A stretch of 64,000 bases of DNA from Rhizoclosmatium globosum (Eukaryota > Chytridiomycota > Chytridiomycetes > Chytridiales > Chytriomycetaceae): positions 528,501 to 592,500 of the forward strand of contig MCGO01000021.1 in the NCBI GenBank assembly GCA_002104985.1. The letters are read 5' to 3'. Every line of letters starts with the position of its first letter. Position 1 is the first letter of the stretch. Shown here in pieces: positions 19,753 through 31,587 of the stretch. The notes under the pieces were generated by a model. It did no database searches and had not been told where the DNA came from. It saw only the letters and a program-made list of their open reading frames with translations. The position numbers and the translations under genes are program-made.

Positions 19753-22210
19753 ATGAGTCGGTGTGCAGCATCGCAACTAACCTCGTCTGATCTGAGCCAT
19801 CTGTCGCTGCGCCTTGGCCGGTCCTTCAACGACGTGCGGCACTTTCTGTCGCCGCAGCGGCTGTACCAGTTGCGTATTTCAGATCTTCGAACAATCAAGG
19901 CGGTGCTCGAGAACAAGATCGGCGTTGACGACCGCGACTCGTTCGGCATGCCACGTGCGCATCTGTCGTCATCGGCGGCGAAGTCCGTTGTTGTGTGTTA
20001 TGTTCAGGCGATGTTGTATGGGCCGCTGTACAAGTAGGTGTTTGCTGGTTGTTGGGAGTACTCATTCAAACTATCATTCAATCAAAGATATCCGTCGGGG
20101 CCTGTCCATCCCGCGGGTCCAAGTGCAACGGCTGCGGTCCAGGCCGCCACCCGTCACATCAGTCTGCTCACTCCAACGCCCCAACCACCGCCCGTCGCTG
20201 CAAAGACTCCCATGGGCCCTTGTCCATCTTGTTTTAAACACTTAAAACTACCTCAGAAGTGTGCATCATGTCCCACTAGAGCCTGCTCGGCTCAGTGCAT
20301 CATTTCTCATGCCAGGAACGCCCATCCACCTCCAGCACCTCCCATATCTGCTCCTGAAGTTTCAGACACGCTCCTTCCTCCTTTCATTGCATCAATCAAT
20401 AACGCACATGCTTCAACAACGGCGTTTTTAGCACTCCTCAAAACTTCAACAACTCCTCAAGCTTCCATCAACAATACCATCCCGCCACCTCATCATATCG
20501 CTTTCGATTTGTCATTAGAAACAATGGATATGCTTATGGAAAAGGCTGGAAACACGTTTGGGATGCGCAATGGGGTCAGTATGGTTTGGTACTTTCATCC
20601 AACTGGAGGATCACTGCCCTACGCTACATGCCGTCTTTTAATTGAAGGAGTCACCACTCCCGGATACCCCATTCCACTAATTCAGTCACTGTCACCTGTA
20701 AGCCAGATTCTTGGTCGACACAACCCAACACATCTTAACCATGACAACTTCTTAAACAAAGGGACTCACGAAAATCGATGTAACGCCATCGTTGAAACCA
20801 TTGCTTCCTGCTCTGTTTCGAGAATATGAAGCACGAAAATGTCCGAAAGTTACTCTCTCAATCACATTCAATTCAACTGTCCACCTCACGTCAATACAAA
20901 CAATTGTTGCTGTTCAGCGGCGACTATTACCCTCCGAGTCTGTCGGGAAAATGTATATCGCGTTGATTGAGAATCGGCGAGGGAAACCTCTTGAAGACGA
21001 TGAATTATTCGGAAAGGCTGAAACGAACTCGAGCATTCCAGAGCCATCAAATAATGTCGATACAGAATCGAAAAATGTTGCTGAGTCGAATGTTCATGTG
21101 TCGGCCAAAGATACCATTGACAAAATATCACAAACCACTGATGAATCGAATATGCAAGCGAGTTCAGAAGCGCACGACAACAAAATCAGTTCAGAATCAT
21201 CAAATAATACCTCAAATGTTCAAGAATCAGCTAACAATACCGCCAATACATTGCCTTCACTGCCACTTCCTTCTCTAACCCTTTCTTCTCAATCCCTACC
21301 GCCACAAACTCTTCCATCTCTCCCACTGCCGTCACAAGAAAAACCTGCCCCGTCTCTTCCGACTTTAAGTCCTCCTTCACCATCACTTCCACCTCCACCA
21401 CCCCCTTCCTCAATGTCATCTACTTTATCCACACCAAATCTTCAAAAACAAAACCTTCCCTCATCAGATTCACCTCCCCTCAAAGGACTTTCAACAGCCC
21501 CCAAAACGCCATACGACCTCCTCACCCTCCAAACCCTCCTCCTCACCCTCCCAGACCCAACAACCAAACCACCCACACACCCACTCCCCACACAAACAGA
21601 CGACCTAACAATCCTCGACTCAACCGTCCCCTTCACATGCCCACTCTCCCTCGTCCGCATCCAACACCCTACAAAAGGCCCTCACTGCACACACAAACAG
21701 ACCTTTGACGCACAAGTCTTCCTCGCATTCAACGAGCGCAAAGACCCGAGCACGTGGAAATGCCCTGTTTGTAGTAAAGCGATTGTTGGGGGTGCTACCG
21801 GGCTTGTCATTGATGTGTCCATGTGTCGGTTGTTGAGGAAGTATCCGGGTGTGGATCGGTGTATTGTGCATCCAGATGGAAGGGACGAGGCGGTTAGTTG
21901 TGGTGAGAGTGTGGGCGGTGGGAGTAAACGGGAGGAGGAGGGGGTTGTTGTTGTGGGAGATGGTGGTGGTGGTAGTAGTGGAAGGAAGGAGAAGGGGAAA
22001 AGAGGGGTTGAGGAGGTGATTGTGATTGATAGTGATGATTCGGAGGGTGGGAGTGATGAAGAAGATGCGGAGCCATTGGCAAAGAGGCTGAGAGTTCCTG
22101 TTACGGGAGGGCCTTTGGGAACGATTGTTGCTACTCCAAAAGTTGTGTATGAGACGGTGACGAGTGTGGGAGAAGGGGGAAAGATTGTGGAGACTATTGT
22201 GATTGATTGA
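19753..22210 (+). CDS. SP-RING (PIAS/Siz-type) SUMO E3 ligase paralogue 3
   Basis: Exons 19753-20033, 20088-20697 and 20762-22210 encode 779 aa. Order: an N-terminal helical domain; one complete MYND/HIT-like finger starting CPSC (C-x2-C-x9-C-x2-C-x4-C-x3-C-x3-H-x4-H); a PINIT-like domain (MVWYFHPTGGSLPYAT, then KIDVTPSL); a 200-residue Asn/Ser then Ser/Pro/Leu-rich linker; SP-RING (CPLSLVRIQHP, CTHKQTFDAQ, WKCPVC); the acidic SUMO-interacting motif VIVIDSDDSE; AKRLR; and the end IVETIVID. Unlike paralogues 1 and 2 there is no intron inside the SP-RING. The plus-strand orientation makes it divergent from paralogues 1 and 2 across the tRNA/repeat region. Confidence 0.84.
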
Positions 22211-22562
22211 TGCCAGTTGTGGTTTTTATACTTGTGTCTGAATCTTAGCCTGCGCATTTATTGAATAGTTCGTTGTTGTAGTCTTATATACTGATGTCTG
22301 GCATGTCGTCTAACGCCGAGTAAAGGGCAGTTTTTGCGAACTTCTTTGTCTCCGACTATGGTTGGAGATGCATCGGCTGAAAAATACCGAAATTGGAGAT
22401 TTGGTAAAAGTTTTGGCCGAGAACCGCTCGAATTCCCGAGAATCGACATGGAGATTGTGTCTGATAGGCGACTTTTGATGCCGATGCGTCCCAATTTGGT
22501 TAAAAGGAGCGGCTGGTCAAACTTGCTGACACTCAAACACAACTCAATTATACAACACCACA
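22211..22562. other. Intergenic region upstream of the small Zn2Cys6 gene
   Basis: 352 bp with no supported gene. It must contain the 3' end of SP-RING paralogue 3 and the promoter of the next gene. The short frames on both strands overlap and show no family resemblance. Confidence 0.4.
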
Positions 22563-23177
22563 ATGCCAGCCCGTCTCACAGCCTGTCAACAATGTCGATC
22601 TCATCGCAAACGATGCCGTCCAAGTCCTAATGGATGCGAGCGATGTCTTCGACTTGGAACCCCACATCTATGTGACATGCAACGTGTGAATCAACGAAAA
22701 CAATGGATTGATCTACGATGTCGACCACATCAAAAACAGAAGCTGCAGCGTCACACTCAAAAAGCCCAACAACAGCAAGAACAGCCAACCCAACATTCGC
22801 CTCAACAGTTTTCACCATTATGTGCTTTGGATCAAATTATGAATGCGGCGGAGACCTCTATGGCTGATTGGGAGACAAATAGTGGGTGGAATGTTGAGTA
22901 CCTTCAACAACCATCACATACACGGTCGCAATCACAGCCTGCATCATATAGCTCATATACGTGGCCAAACAGTTTGAAAAGTCATGAATCGTTTGAGTGT
23001 CTCTCGAATCCAAGTCCTGCTGGTCAACACTCAATGTCACCAGAAACGTGTGGATTACCATCTTCTCCAACTTTTCCAGATTACTCTGCATGGAATCCTC
23101 CCTTAGCCAATCTATCTCTATCAAGCTCAGAGCAGGATATAATATTCTCAAACGTTGAGTATGAAAACATACTGTAA
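22563..23177 (+). CDS. Small Zn2Cys6 transcription factor
   Basis: A single exon encodes 204 aa. The zinc cluster is at the very N terminus: C-x2-C-x6-C-x6-C-x2-C-x8-C with basic residues (QQCRSHRKRCRP). A Gln/His/Lys-rich run follows (KQKLQRHTQKAQQQQEQ), and the rest is Ser/Pro/Asn-rich, as in activation regions. It lacks the fungal-specific regulator domain and the C-terminal WRLFWKLN signature of the larger family in this window, so it is a separate lineage. DNA binding is inferred from the cluster; targets are unknown. Confidence 0.8.
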   Translation: MPARLTACQQCRSHRKRCRPSPNGCERCLRLGTPHLCDMQRVNQRKQWIDLRCRPHQKQKLQRHTQKAQQQQEQPTQHSPQQFSPLCALDQIMNAAETSMADWETNSGWNVEYLQQPSHTRSQSQPASYSSYTWPNSLKSHESFECLSNPSPAGQHSMSPETCGLPSSPTFPDYSAWNPPLANLSLSSSEQDIIFSNVEYENIL

Positions 23178-23272
23178 TAAAAAACCAATCCATATGTATT
23201 GCATTTAAGTTGCTGAGTGTTGGATTACGAATCACGATACAAATCACTGAATACTTGTTTGCAAACAAAACA

Positions 23273-24394
23273 ATGACGAAATCGTACGCAGTCAGCCTCG
23301 CGGATGTGCAGGAAGCTGCAAAGCGGATCTCTGGCCATGCTCACGTCACGCCAGTCATGACGTGTGGAACGTTGGATGACATTGCATCTGCCGGAGCTGC
23401 CACTCCACGGAAGCTGTTTTTCAAATGTGAGAACCTGTGAGTGGCGGTCATACCCCTCTTCCGGTCTTAGTACTCAAGTTATCACAGGCAGAAGGTAGGA
23501 GCCTTCAAGTTCCGTGGTGCGTACAATGCGATTTCGCAGATCCCGGAGGATCAGCGTTGGAAGGGGGTTGTTACGCAGTCTTCCGGGAACCATGCCCAAG
23601 CTGTTGCTCTTACTTGCAAGTTGCTCGGTATCAAGGCTACAATCGTGATGCCACATACTGCTCCAAAGGCTAAAGTGAATGGTGTGATTGGGTGAGTCCA
23701 CCTGTTGCACAACTCGTATTATGATTCAACGCCACTAACTTTATTCTCCAGATATGGCGGAAAAATAGTCCACTGTGAACCAACGAAAGAATCGCGCGAC
23801 CAAACCGCTCAAAAGATTGTCGATGAAACTGGAGCAATCTTCATCCACCCATTCGAAAACCCACACGTTATGGCTGGTCAAGGAACACTCATGCTCGAAC
23901 TCCTTACTCAAACTCAGTCCCTCGGAACCCAGCTCGACGCTGCCATCGTTCCATGCGGAGGCGGCGGAATGTTAAGCGGAACAGCCGTCGCCGGGAAAGG
24001 AATCCAAAAAGACTTGAAAGTATTTGGCGCGGAACCTGAAAACGTGGACGACTGTAAACGCAGCTTCAAGCGCGGAGTGAAGCTGTTGCAACACGAAGCC
24101 AGTGGAAAGACGATCGCGGATGGATTGATGACTGTGATTGGAGAGCCGAATTGGGAAGTGATTCGCGATTACGTAGATGATGTGTTTTCGGTGACTGAGG
24201 AGCAGATTGTGGAAGCTATGCGGCTTGTGTGGGAGAGAATGAAGGTTATTATTGAGCCTAGTGCTGCTGTCGGAGTTGCCGTCGCGTTGTTCAATGAGGA
24301 CTTTAAGAAGCTGGAGGTTGAAAATGTGGGTATCGTGTTTACGGGTGGGAACTTGGATTTGGGGGTTCCGTTGCCATGGGTTTCTCGTTTATGA
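23273..24394 (+). CDS. PLP-dependent serine racemase / threonine (hydroxyaspartate) dehydratase
   Basis: Exons 23273-23436, 23488-23691 and 23752-24394 encode 336 aa, the usual length for the family. The PLP-binding lysine lies in KVGAFKFRGA; substrate-binding SSGNHAQ, the APKAK segment and the Gly-rich phosphate loop CGGGGMLSG are all present, and the C terminus has FTGGNLDL. Family activity: cytosolic racemisation of serine and/or beta-elimination of L-serine, threonine or 3-hydroxyaspartate (yeast Sry1). Sequence alone does not separate racemase from dehydratase. Both introns have consensus GTGAGT donors. Confidence 0.88.
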
Positions 24395-24537
24395 GAGATT
24401 CAGAGGAATCAAATGTAAGATTAATAAATCGGGAATTTGATGGCTTTCTCCATTCCGCTGTTTGTGCAAATGGCGTTCGAAGTTTGAGGGTCTTAACTTT
24501 ACAATTTCATCGTGCATTAAACCTCATGTTACTCTTA

Positions 24538-25017
24538 TTACGCTTTCACATTGAGCAAAGATAATAGCTTCCCCTGAGAATGCAAAGAAACAGTGTCATC
24601 ACACCCTCCAATCAGCTTTCCCCCAATGTACACATACGGAACTGTTCGCTGACCCGTCAAATTCGTCAAGTAAGTTTGAATCGCATATCCGTCGCTCCGA
24701 CTGCTCAATTCAACCACTTGGAATTCAACCTTTACGGAAGTGAGGAGGCTCTTTACTCGGATGCAATACGGACAGGAAGCCTTCGAAACAACGACTACAT
24801 GAGATGACGATAGGGCAGCATCTAATACGTCTTTGGCTTTGTCCAAGTCTGGTATTTGTTCAGCTCAAAGTGGTTCAAACTTTGATAACCTCAACAAACC
24901 TTCTTTTGTGGGCGGTCCCTGAAACAGACTCTGCAGAAGACCCATCGGCGACTTGCCAGTCAAGACACATATGACGAGAAGAGCAAGCGCTGCCTGAAAG
25001 ATGATTGAGCTGTCCAT
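24538..25017 (-). CDS. Membrane-anchored dithiol glutaredoxin
   Basis: Exons 25017-24900 and 24848-24538 (intron 24849-24899) encode 142 aa. Residues 4-23 form a hydrophobic signal-anchor. The glutaredoxin domain has the active site SCPYC, the TVPYVYIGG cis-Pro glutathione-binding segment and GGCDD. The layout resembles yeast Grx6/7, which reduce glutathione mixed disulfides in the early secretory pathway, though those have a monothiol site. It is divergent from the F-box/LRR gene. A longer overlapping frame upstream (24875-25258, Gly-Thr repeats) was not accepted as part of this gene. Confidence 0.85.
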
Positions 25018-25327
25018 TTTGTGTGGAAATTGTGGGATCAAACCACTTGATCCCGAGACCCAGTTCGTTGTCGAGTCCTGTTGCTCCAATTAAGGTTCCA
25101 ATCGAGGTTCCGATCAATGTTCCACCCAAGGTTCTATCGACGGGCTCATCAAAATTATAAATACAGAAATCCCGATGAGGGAGAATCTTCACTCGCTGAT
25201 TCTGTGCGTGTGCTGACTCTCCACTCATAAGCGCCTTCACTTGTATCCACCTTCGCATTACTCGATTGGCCCATCGTTATCGATCTCCGACACGTCCGAG
25301 ATCTTCACTCGTTTTGTGATTGATTTG

Positions 25328-26377
25328 ATGATGAAAATGTCTCAAGTTGCAGAGCCTTCCATTGCGGACGTGTTCAGCCTTCTTCAAAGTACTTTGAAGG
25401 AGCTTGCTGATGCTAAACAGTCCCTTGCGAGCCTCCAAGAAAGTATGACACGTAATCACCACAAAGTCATTCAAGACATTGAAAAGCTGCGCAATACGAC
25501 AAAGAAGCACTACACTAAGTTTACGAGCCTACCCATGGAAGTCGTTGGCAATATCATGGCTTGGATTCATCCACAACAAGTTTGGAAGCTCCGCGCCTTG
25601 TCAACATCATTCAAAACACTCTTGAGTTCATCTGGATTCGTTTCTTTGAATGTGGCTCGTTGCGTTCCATCTTTCAATCCCTCCACTTATGATTGTGAAG
25701 AATATTCAACTTGGGATGTCGTCTTTTTTGCTGCACCAACGTTGTACCAGTCAGAATACGCTCGGAAAGTTGTGTCAAACTATTCGGCGATTGAATGGAA
25801 AGTTCCGTTTCACAGTTGTATCCCAAAAGTATGGCTTCCACATCTTAAGAGTCTTACTTGGTTGGATTTGACTGATTGTGCTTTGACTGGAAATATTCCC
25901 AACGAAATTGAGTATCTAGTCAATTTGGAATGTCTTGATCTAGAAAAGAACTTATTGACTGGTGAAATTCCTCCGTCAATTGGAAAAGTTAAAAATATGA
26001 GGTATCTGCGTCTATGCAATAATGACTTGATGGGTCCTATTCCATCAGAAATTGTGAACTTAAGAAGCCTGGAAGTTTTGAGTTTAACTCTTGCAAGAAA
26101 CCCATTGGTCCCAACCTACCTTCTTCCAGAACTTGGTTCCCTTTCTCGCCTTCAAAACCTAGACTTGTCATCGTGCCATTTAGTGGGGACAGTCCCAAAA
26201 GAGCTTTGCCAGCTAGAAGCGTTAGTACTCCTTCATTTACATGAAAACGAATTGGAGGGACCAGTTCCGATGGCATTGAATCTGTTAAACCTGCATACAT
26301 GTGATCTGGTAGGAAATCCAAAACTTCAGTTTCCCTTTGACGTACCAGAGCACTGGTATACAGATATTGTACACTGA
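25328..26377 (+). CDS. F-box plus plant-type leucine-rich-repeat protein
   Basis: A single exon of 349 aa from the ATG at 25328 (two further ATGs follow within nine bases). It starts with a coiled-coil segment (about residues 10-60), followed by an F-box-like motif (FTSLPMEVVGNIMAWIHP). From about residue 185 there are LRRs of the plant-specific type (LTGNIPNEIEYLVNLECLDL and repeats with GEIPPSIG and GPIPSEI). F-box proteins deliver substrates to SCF ubiquitin ligases and the repeats would bind the target. The combination suggests an intracellular adaptor; its target is unknown. Confidence 0.8.
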   Translation: MMKMSQVAEPSIADVFSLLQSTLKELADAKQSLASLQESMTRNHHKVIQDIEKLRNTTKKHYTKFTSLPMEVVGNIMAWIHPQQVWKLRALSTSFKTLLSSSGFVSLNVARCVPSFNPSTYDCEEYSTWDVVFFAAPTLYQSEYARKVVSNYSAIEWKVPFHSCIPKVWLPHLKSLTWLDLTDCALTGNIPNEIEYLVNLECLDLEKNLLTGEIPPSIGKVKNMRYLRLCNNDLMGPIPSEIVNLRSLEVLSLTLARNPLVPTYLLPELGSLSRLQNLDLSSCHLVGTVPKELCQLEALVLLHLHENELEGPVPMALNLLNLHTCDLVGNPKLQFPFDVPEHWYTDIVH

Positions 26378-26462
26378 TATTTCTGAAATATAGCATTCTA
26401 TTCTGCTTGCCATATTTCTTTGTTTTAAGTTGATTAAAAATTCACATCAATTTAAAACACGT

Positions 26463-28917
26463 TTATTCTAACTTCAAAGCATTGTCCATTTCCTGATGCA
26501 GACTCACTGTATTTCCACTCAGTTCCAACTGGCTCATCAGTGGATCCAAGATATCTCCGTCATCCCCCTCTTTAGCCGAAAGCATGACTTCTTCTCCTGA
26601 ATCTGACCCAATACGGCTTTCACTTGTCTTCACAAACAACAGTGTGTTCTCGGGCTTTTCTCTACTCTTTCCCTCTACCTCTCCCACCATTCCACTTTCT
26701 TCAATTTCATCAACATCTTCACCTCCATCTTCATCATCATCATCAAATGGATCAAGGTACTCATCAACACCCCCACTTTCCTCAAAGCATACACCAACCC
26801 TCTCAAATTCCACTGTCCCCAACTCCGCGATTTCCCGCAAAACACGGTCCCACACAACACACCAACCCTGTTCATCACACTCCCACGGCCGTCGCACAAC
26901 CTGCATAAACTCCACCGTCTTTCGAACGCCGTCATAATTGTCAACAAAGTATCGCACTGCAAGGTCCGATAAGGATTCATACTGATACGCAAAGTGGAAG
27001 AGGAAGCGGGTCACGTTTGTACATGAGATTTGAGACGATATGAGCGACAGCGTGAGTGTGGATAGGTCTAGGATTTGGTACTTGTCAGCACAAATATGCA
27101 GGCTTCCTAGTTCCTCCAGTGTGGCTTTTGGGTCAAGTTCTTCAAGATACTGCAAGAGAGAACAAGGGTTTTAACATTATAGATTGCTTGTTTGTGGAAC
27201 AACATACCAGGTAATTCAACATCCCCTGAAAAGTCTTGTGTGGAAAATCTGTAACGTGTACAACAGTTGGGGCATTGGACGACACGAATCCTTCCGCCCA
27301 TGCGCCTGAAAACATGGCTTGGAAGAATTCCGAGAGTGACGCGAGAATGCATTTTTGGCCGTATATGATTTTTCCTTCAACGTGGAAGTGGACGTCTGAT
27401 ACGGATGGAGTGAATAAAAGTGTTCGGAACGCCATTGATCGCTTTGGTGTGAGAGAGGGAACGGGGGGTATTGTCGAATGGGATGGGGTGCTGCGAGATG
27501 TGGAGGGTTCGGATGATGATGTTGAAGCAGTTCTAGAGAGTTGAGCAGTGTTGGACGTTGGAGGTAGAATTGGTGATGCTTCGCTTATCAAGGGAGAAGG
27601 CTCAGTCGCCGTCAAAGTCCGTGAGTTACATGTTTGCAGTCTGCGGAGAATTGCCAGGAAACGTTTACTGCTCAGACAACGAGCTTCCTTTGTGATTTGC
27701 CTGTTTACACAATCTGAAATCAGGTCCTTGAAATCTCCCGAGGTATAAATAGCTTGAAAGCATTTACATGCGACAAACACAAGTATTTCCTGAACAACGT
27801 CGCTAGTGCTACCCAATGTTCGAAGCAAATCAATGACGGTATGATATGATATAGATGCGTAAAAGAAGCGAGAAATGAATCTGCGTAGCTCATGCTGTCC
27901 AAACTTTTCACATAAAGCGATAAGTTGTCCAAAAGCAACAGCATCGACAGGTTCTCTCGACTCCAACAAAGGAAGTCGTCCAGAATAAACAAAACTGAGA
28001 AAAGAGTGAACGACTTCATAACGGACGCCCTTGATTTCCTCGCATCCTCGTTTATCAGACTTGTTTTTGACAACACTGCTATTCCCTGTTGTAGCAGGCA
28101 CCCAAGTTGGCATCTTTGCCTTCAAGAAACACTTCTGCACATGAATTAACTTTGGATCGGATGTTCCATCAGGTACACTGAATACAAAGTCTGACAGTAA
28201 CGAGTTATCAAAGAGGGACAACATGGCTGGATCATATGAAGCAGCTGGAAACAAGGGATACAACGTCTCAACATTCACTGGCTGCATATGATTAAGTGCC
28301 AGTGGATTCATCAAAACAGGACCATCTTTACTCAATCGCCGTTGTTGAGCAGGTGCAGTCACCGGAGAAGCCAATGTCCCCGATGCCAGCGTTGGAGACA
28401 ACTCAATTTCATCAAACCGAATCTTTACAATCAAAGTATCGTTTGTCAGTTCGAGAAGCGGGGCAGCAACATCGAGGGTAAAGTACCACCACCCGGCCCC
28501 GTCTTCCATGTCCGACCAATGCCGCTCAGACGAATACGAAACATGGAGAGATTGCGGCGATTGCTCGGTTAGGGTTACGTCAAAGTGCAGCTTCTTTTGC
28601 TGGAACGAGAGCGTAATCAGTTATAACTTATCAGGCAGTGTGGCTTAATGACTTACAGCGACCCAGGCGAGGAACTCAGACTCGCTTTCTCGGGCGTCCT
28701 TTGCGTAGACATGCACGTAGACATCGATTCGGGAGGCTGAGGATGTGGCGTAGTGGCCCTTTGGATACACGTTGATCCCCCACTTTCGGCCACAGACCAA
28801 GAACGGGGATGCTCCATATGATACAATTGGATCTGTGGATCTGCTGCTGGCTAGACTCGAAAACTGGGGTATGGCAAGTGTCACACTGCGTTCCCGTTCT
28901 TCCAGTTTGATTCTCAT
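26463..28917 (-). CDS. MATH-BTB-BTB domain protein (probable Cullin-3 adaptor)
   Basis: Exons 28917-28657, 28599-27208 and 27149-26463 encode 779 aa. The N terminus has a MATH-like domain (GRKWGINVYPKGH, later AGWWYFTLDV). Two BTB domains follow: one at FDNSLLSDFVFSVPDG with a large acidic/polar insert, and a second at PSVSDVHFHVEGKIIYGQKC with GMLNYLYLEELDP across the last intron. A long acidic tail contains LDPFDDDDEDGGEDVDE. MATH-BTB proteins usually recruit substrates to Cullin-3 ligases. It starts 78 bp downstream of the stop of the HIBCH-like gene on the same strand. Confidence 0.8.
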
Positions 28918-28995
28918 ACTTTACAGATACTTTTTCCAATGTCAAACTAACACTTATCTATTTCAGCTTTTGAACAATCTTCCTTATTTATCACT

Positions 28996-31201
28996 TCACT
29001 TCCACTGCAAATAACCTCCATCACCAACCTTACACTTCTCAGCAACCAAGAAATCAATCCGCTGTCTCAACCCCCACTTCTCCTTCCTCTTGGTACTGTA
29101 CCTCTCCTCCCCATCCACACCACTCACATTCGGATCAAAATCCATCCCCAAGTCATAATACTTGCTCGGAAAGAACTTGACAGTCCGTTCATCCTCCCTC
29201 TTCAACTCCCCAGCTCCAGAATCCTCAAGCCGCCAGTTCTCAACAGGTGATGCGGAGATGGACGATAAATCGCGTTCTTCGTCGAGGAACGTGTTCCAGT
29301 TGTTTGCGAAATAGGTGAGGACTTCGTCTTGCGTTAAGGCCATGTCTCCAGAGTTTTTGGCTTCCCCTTTCACAACTTTGGCGAGGTCTTCGACGTGTGG
29401 GAGGGAGGTTGCTGTGCGGTGTGGGTATGATGTGAGGGTGCGGTTGATCCAGATGGATGTGGCGCCGTCAATGGATTGCTTTGTTGCGTCGATTTCTTCT
29501 GATTTGTTTTGGAGGTATTGGCCTGTCTTTAACCAGCTTTTGCGTTTTGAGGCGGAGGAAGTTTTGGTAATGTGGGTTTCGAGGGTTTCGGACCAAGTTG
29601 GGGTTGGGGTTTCAGTAGAGGGGGCAGTCGAAGGTGTTGTGGCGCCTTCGAGTTCAGAAGCGAGCCATGTATCGCGGTTGAGGAGTTTGGGGTCAAGGAC
29701 GACTTCAGGGCGAAGGGCGTCGACAGGATTCTCGTTTTCTCTGAGACTAGATTCGAGGGCAAGTGCGGACTGGAAGTCCTTGCTGTCTTCCACTCCTCGC
29801 AACATGCTCAAATCATTCTTGAAGCTTGAAAGGAGGTCTTGGGGCTCCAAAGCCAAATTAACTGCTTCAATATTGAGTTCCATTACTGTTGGGCAGTTGC
29901 GGCTCATTTGAGACAGAATCTTGTTTGACCATGGTGTATTCTTGGTGTTGTTTTTTCTTTAGTCGTTTAAGTTCCACGGAATATTACAAACCTCTTTCTT
30001 CAATGCAGCTACTATTTCGGCCAAAGAGTTGTGTCGGAAGCATCGGTAAACAACTTCCATAGGCTCTTCACCCACACTCCAGTTGGCCCAATCATCCACT
30101 GAGGGAGACGAAGCGGCAAACTCTTCGATAACCATATCAAGGACACGCAAATCGCTACTCTTTGTTTCACACAACTTTGTGACCAAAGGTGAGATTCTTT
30201 CCATTGGAACATGATGTGTGGCCACTCCAGTGAGCCTAGAGATTGGTAAATGAGAAATTGTATGACTTTCGGAGGATATAACGGCATCAGGTCAGAGTGA
30301 ACTCGCTTCGCTTATTGGATTTGATCCATCATAGTGTAATAGCACACCAGAGCCTGATCCATTCAATAAAAGTAGATACTAACACATTCTCCAAGCCTTT
30401 CAAAGGGTCCCCAACAACTGCAAGCCACTTTGCCAAAGGAGAACCAGGGAGTTGGGAGTCATCCAACAAGAGATGCCTGAGTGCAAAAGCTGTTCCAGGG
30501 AGAAGAAGGCCGATCCCCCCCGGACCTTCTTTGAATGATGAAATAGTATTTTGAGTTGAGATGCGGAAAGGGGTGTGGAGGGAGAGAGAGGCTCCCAGAC
30601 CGTCTGTTGGTTGAGTGAAGGAGTGTGAGTGAAACAGAGTGGTTATGATCGTAAAGACGAAAGGCATACGAGTTGGGCCGTCCATGATTGATACGACTGG
30701 AGTATTCAGAGTTGCGATTTGGTGAGAGAGAAGGGAGGCGTGTTCAAGAGCATCACTCCACTGAGCATCGAACTGGACTGTTAATGCATAGAAAGAGAAG
30801 GTATTAGGGCACTGCATAGGTACTTAGATACACTGACACACACCTTGCAGGCCCCCGCAGAAGACCGGCACCGACGCCCTCTTCACCAGGGCAATAACCT
30901 TAACATCCGCATCGCCGTCCCACTCCTACCACGCACCCAACCAACAACCTTATTAGTACACACACGCACCAACTACGAACCCTACTTCCAAATGCGTTCG
31001 AATCGCAGCAATCGAATCAACGTCCAATCGCGGCGAATTGAGCACGAGAACCCGACCAAATCCGTGGCGAATCGGCGTCACTGAAGAAAAGTGCGTGGAC
31101 ACATCGACAAACGGAAGCAGCGAGGCGTCCACGGACTTGGACTTGGACGCTGCTCCGACGTTGCCGATGTTCAAGGCGGCCGAGGAGAACCGCCGCATCA
31201 T
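28996..31201 (-). CDS. Mitochondrial HIBCH/mS47-like crotonase-fold protein, catalytic acids lost
   Basis: Exons 31201-30986, 30925-30844, 30777-30670, 30603-30384, 30235-29992 and 29940-28996 encode 604 aa. The N terminus (MMRRFSSAAL) resembles a mitochondrial presequence. The crotonase core aligns with 3-hydroxyisobutyryl-CoA hydrolase: EWDGDADVKVIALV...FCGG, SIMDGPTHGLGASLSLHTPF, LKGLENVLTGVATHHVP. The segment that holds catalytic Glu and Asp in active enzymes (MPETxIGLFPD) reads KEGPGGIGLLLPG, with neither acid. A C-terminal extension of about 250 residues is added. HIBCH relatives also serve as mitoribosomal protein mS47 (Ehd3) in fungi, so a structural ribosomal role is a fair alternative. 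The 66-nt intron 30604-30669 is in frame and easily missed. Confidence 0.75.
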
Positions 31202-31587
31202 CTTTCAAGGGGAAATTAAATGTCTCGTTTTTGGGAAATGTTATTACTATATTACTATTAATGAATTCAATTATGCTATTGATTTACCCTCCTTCGATTA
31301 GCTCTTCGTTTTCCTCTCCAATAACAACTTGTTAACGCCTAAGCCCGATAATAATGGCCGTGCTTATCAATACAATTTCCCGCATCTTTTTTCCCCCCTT
31401 ATATGAACATATATATAGTGGATGACGAACAGCTGATATTAGTGGAAGTCAAACACACCACTTCCCAAAAGGAGTTTAATACAAGCTGCTGTAAATAATG
31501 AATTACTGTACTTCAGCTGGACGTCGTCATTTCCTCCTCCTCTTTTCGGCTATTTTTAACGAAAACCGGCTTAAACGTTTGGCTGAG

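Noticed and set aside
24875..25258. 127-codon minus-strand frame with GTLIGTSIGTLIGATG
   Set aside because: It overlaps the glutaredoxin first exon in another frame. The repeat reflects a short DNA repeat (ggttccaatcgaggttcc) and there is no splice or start support.
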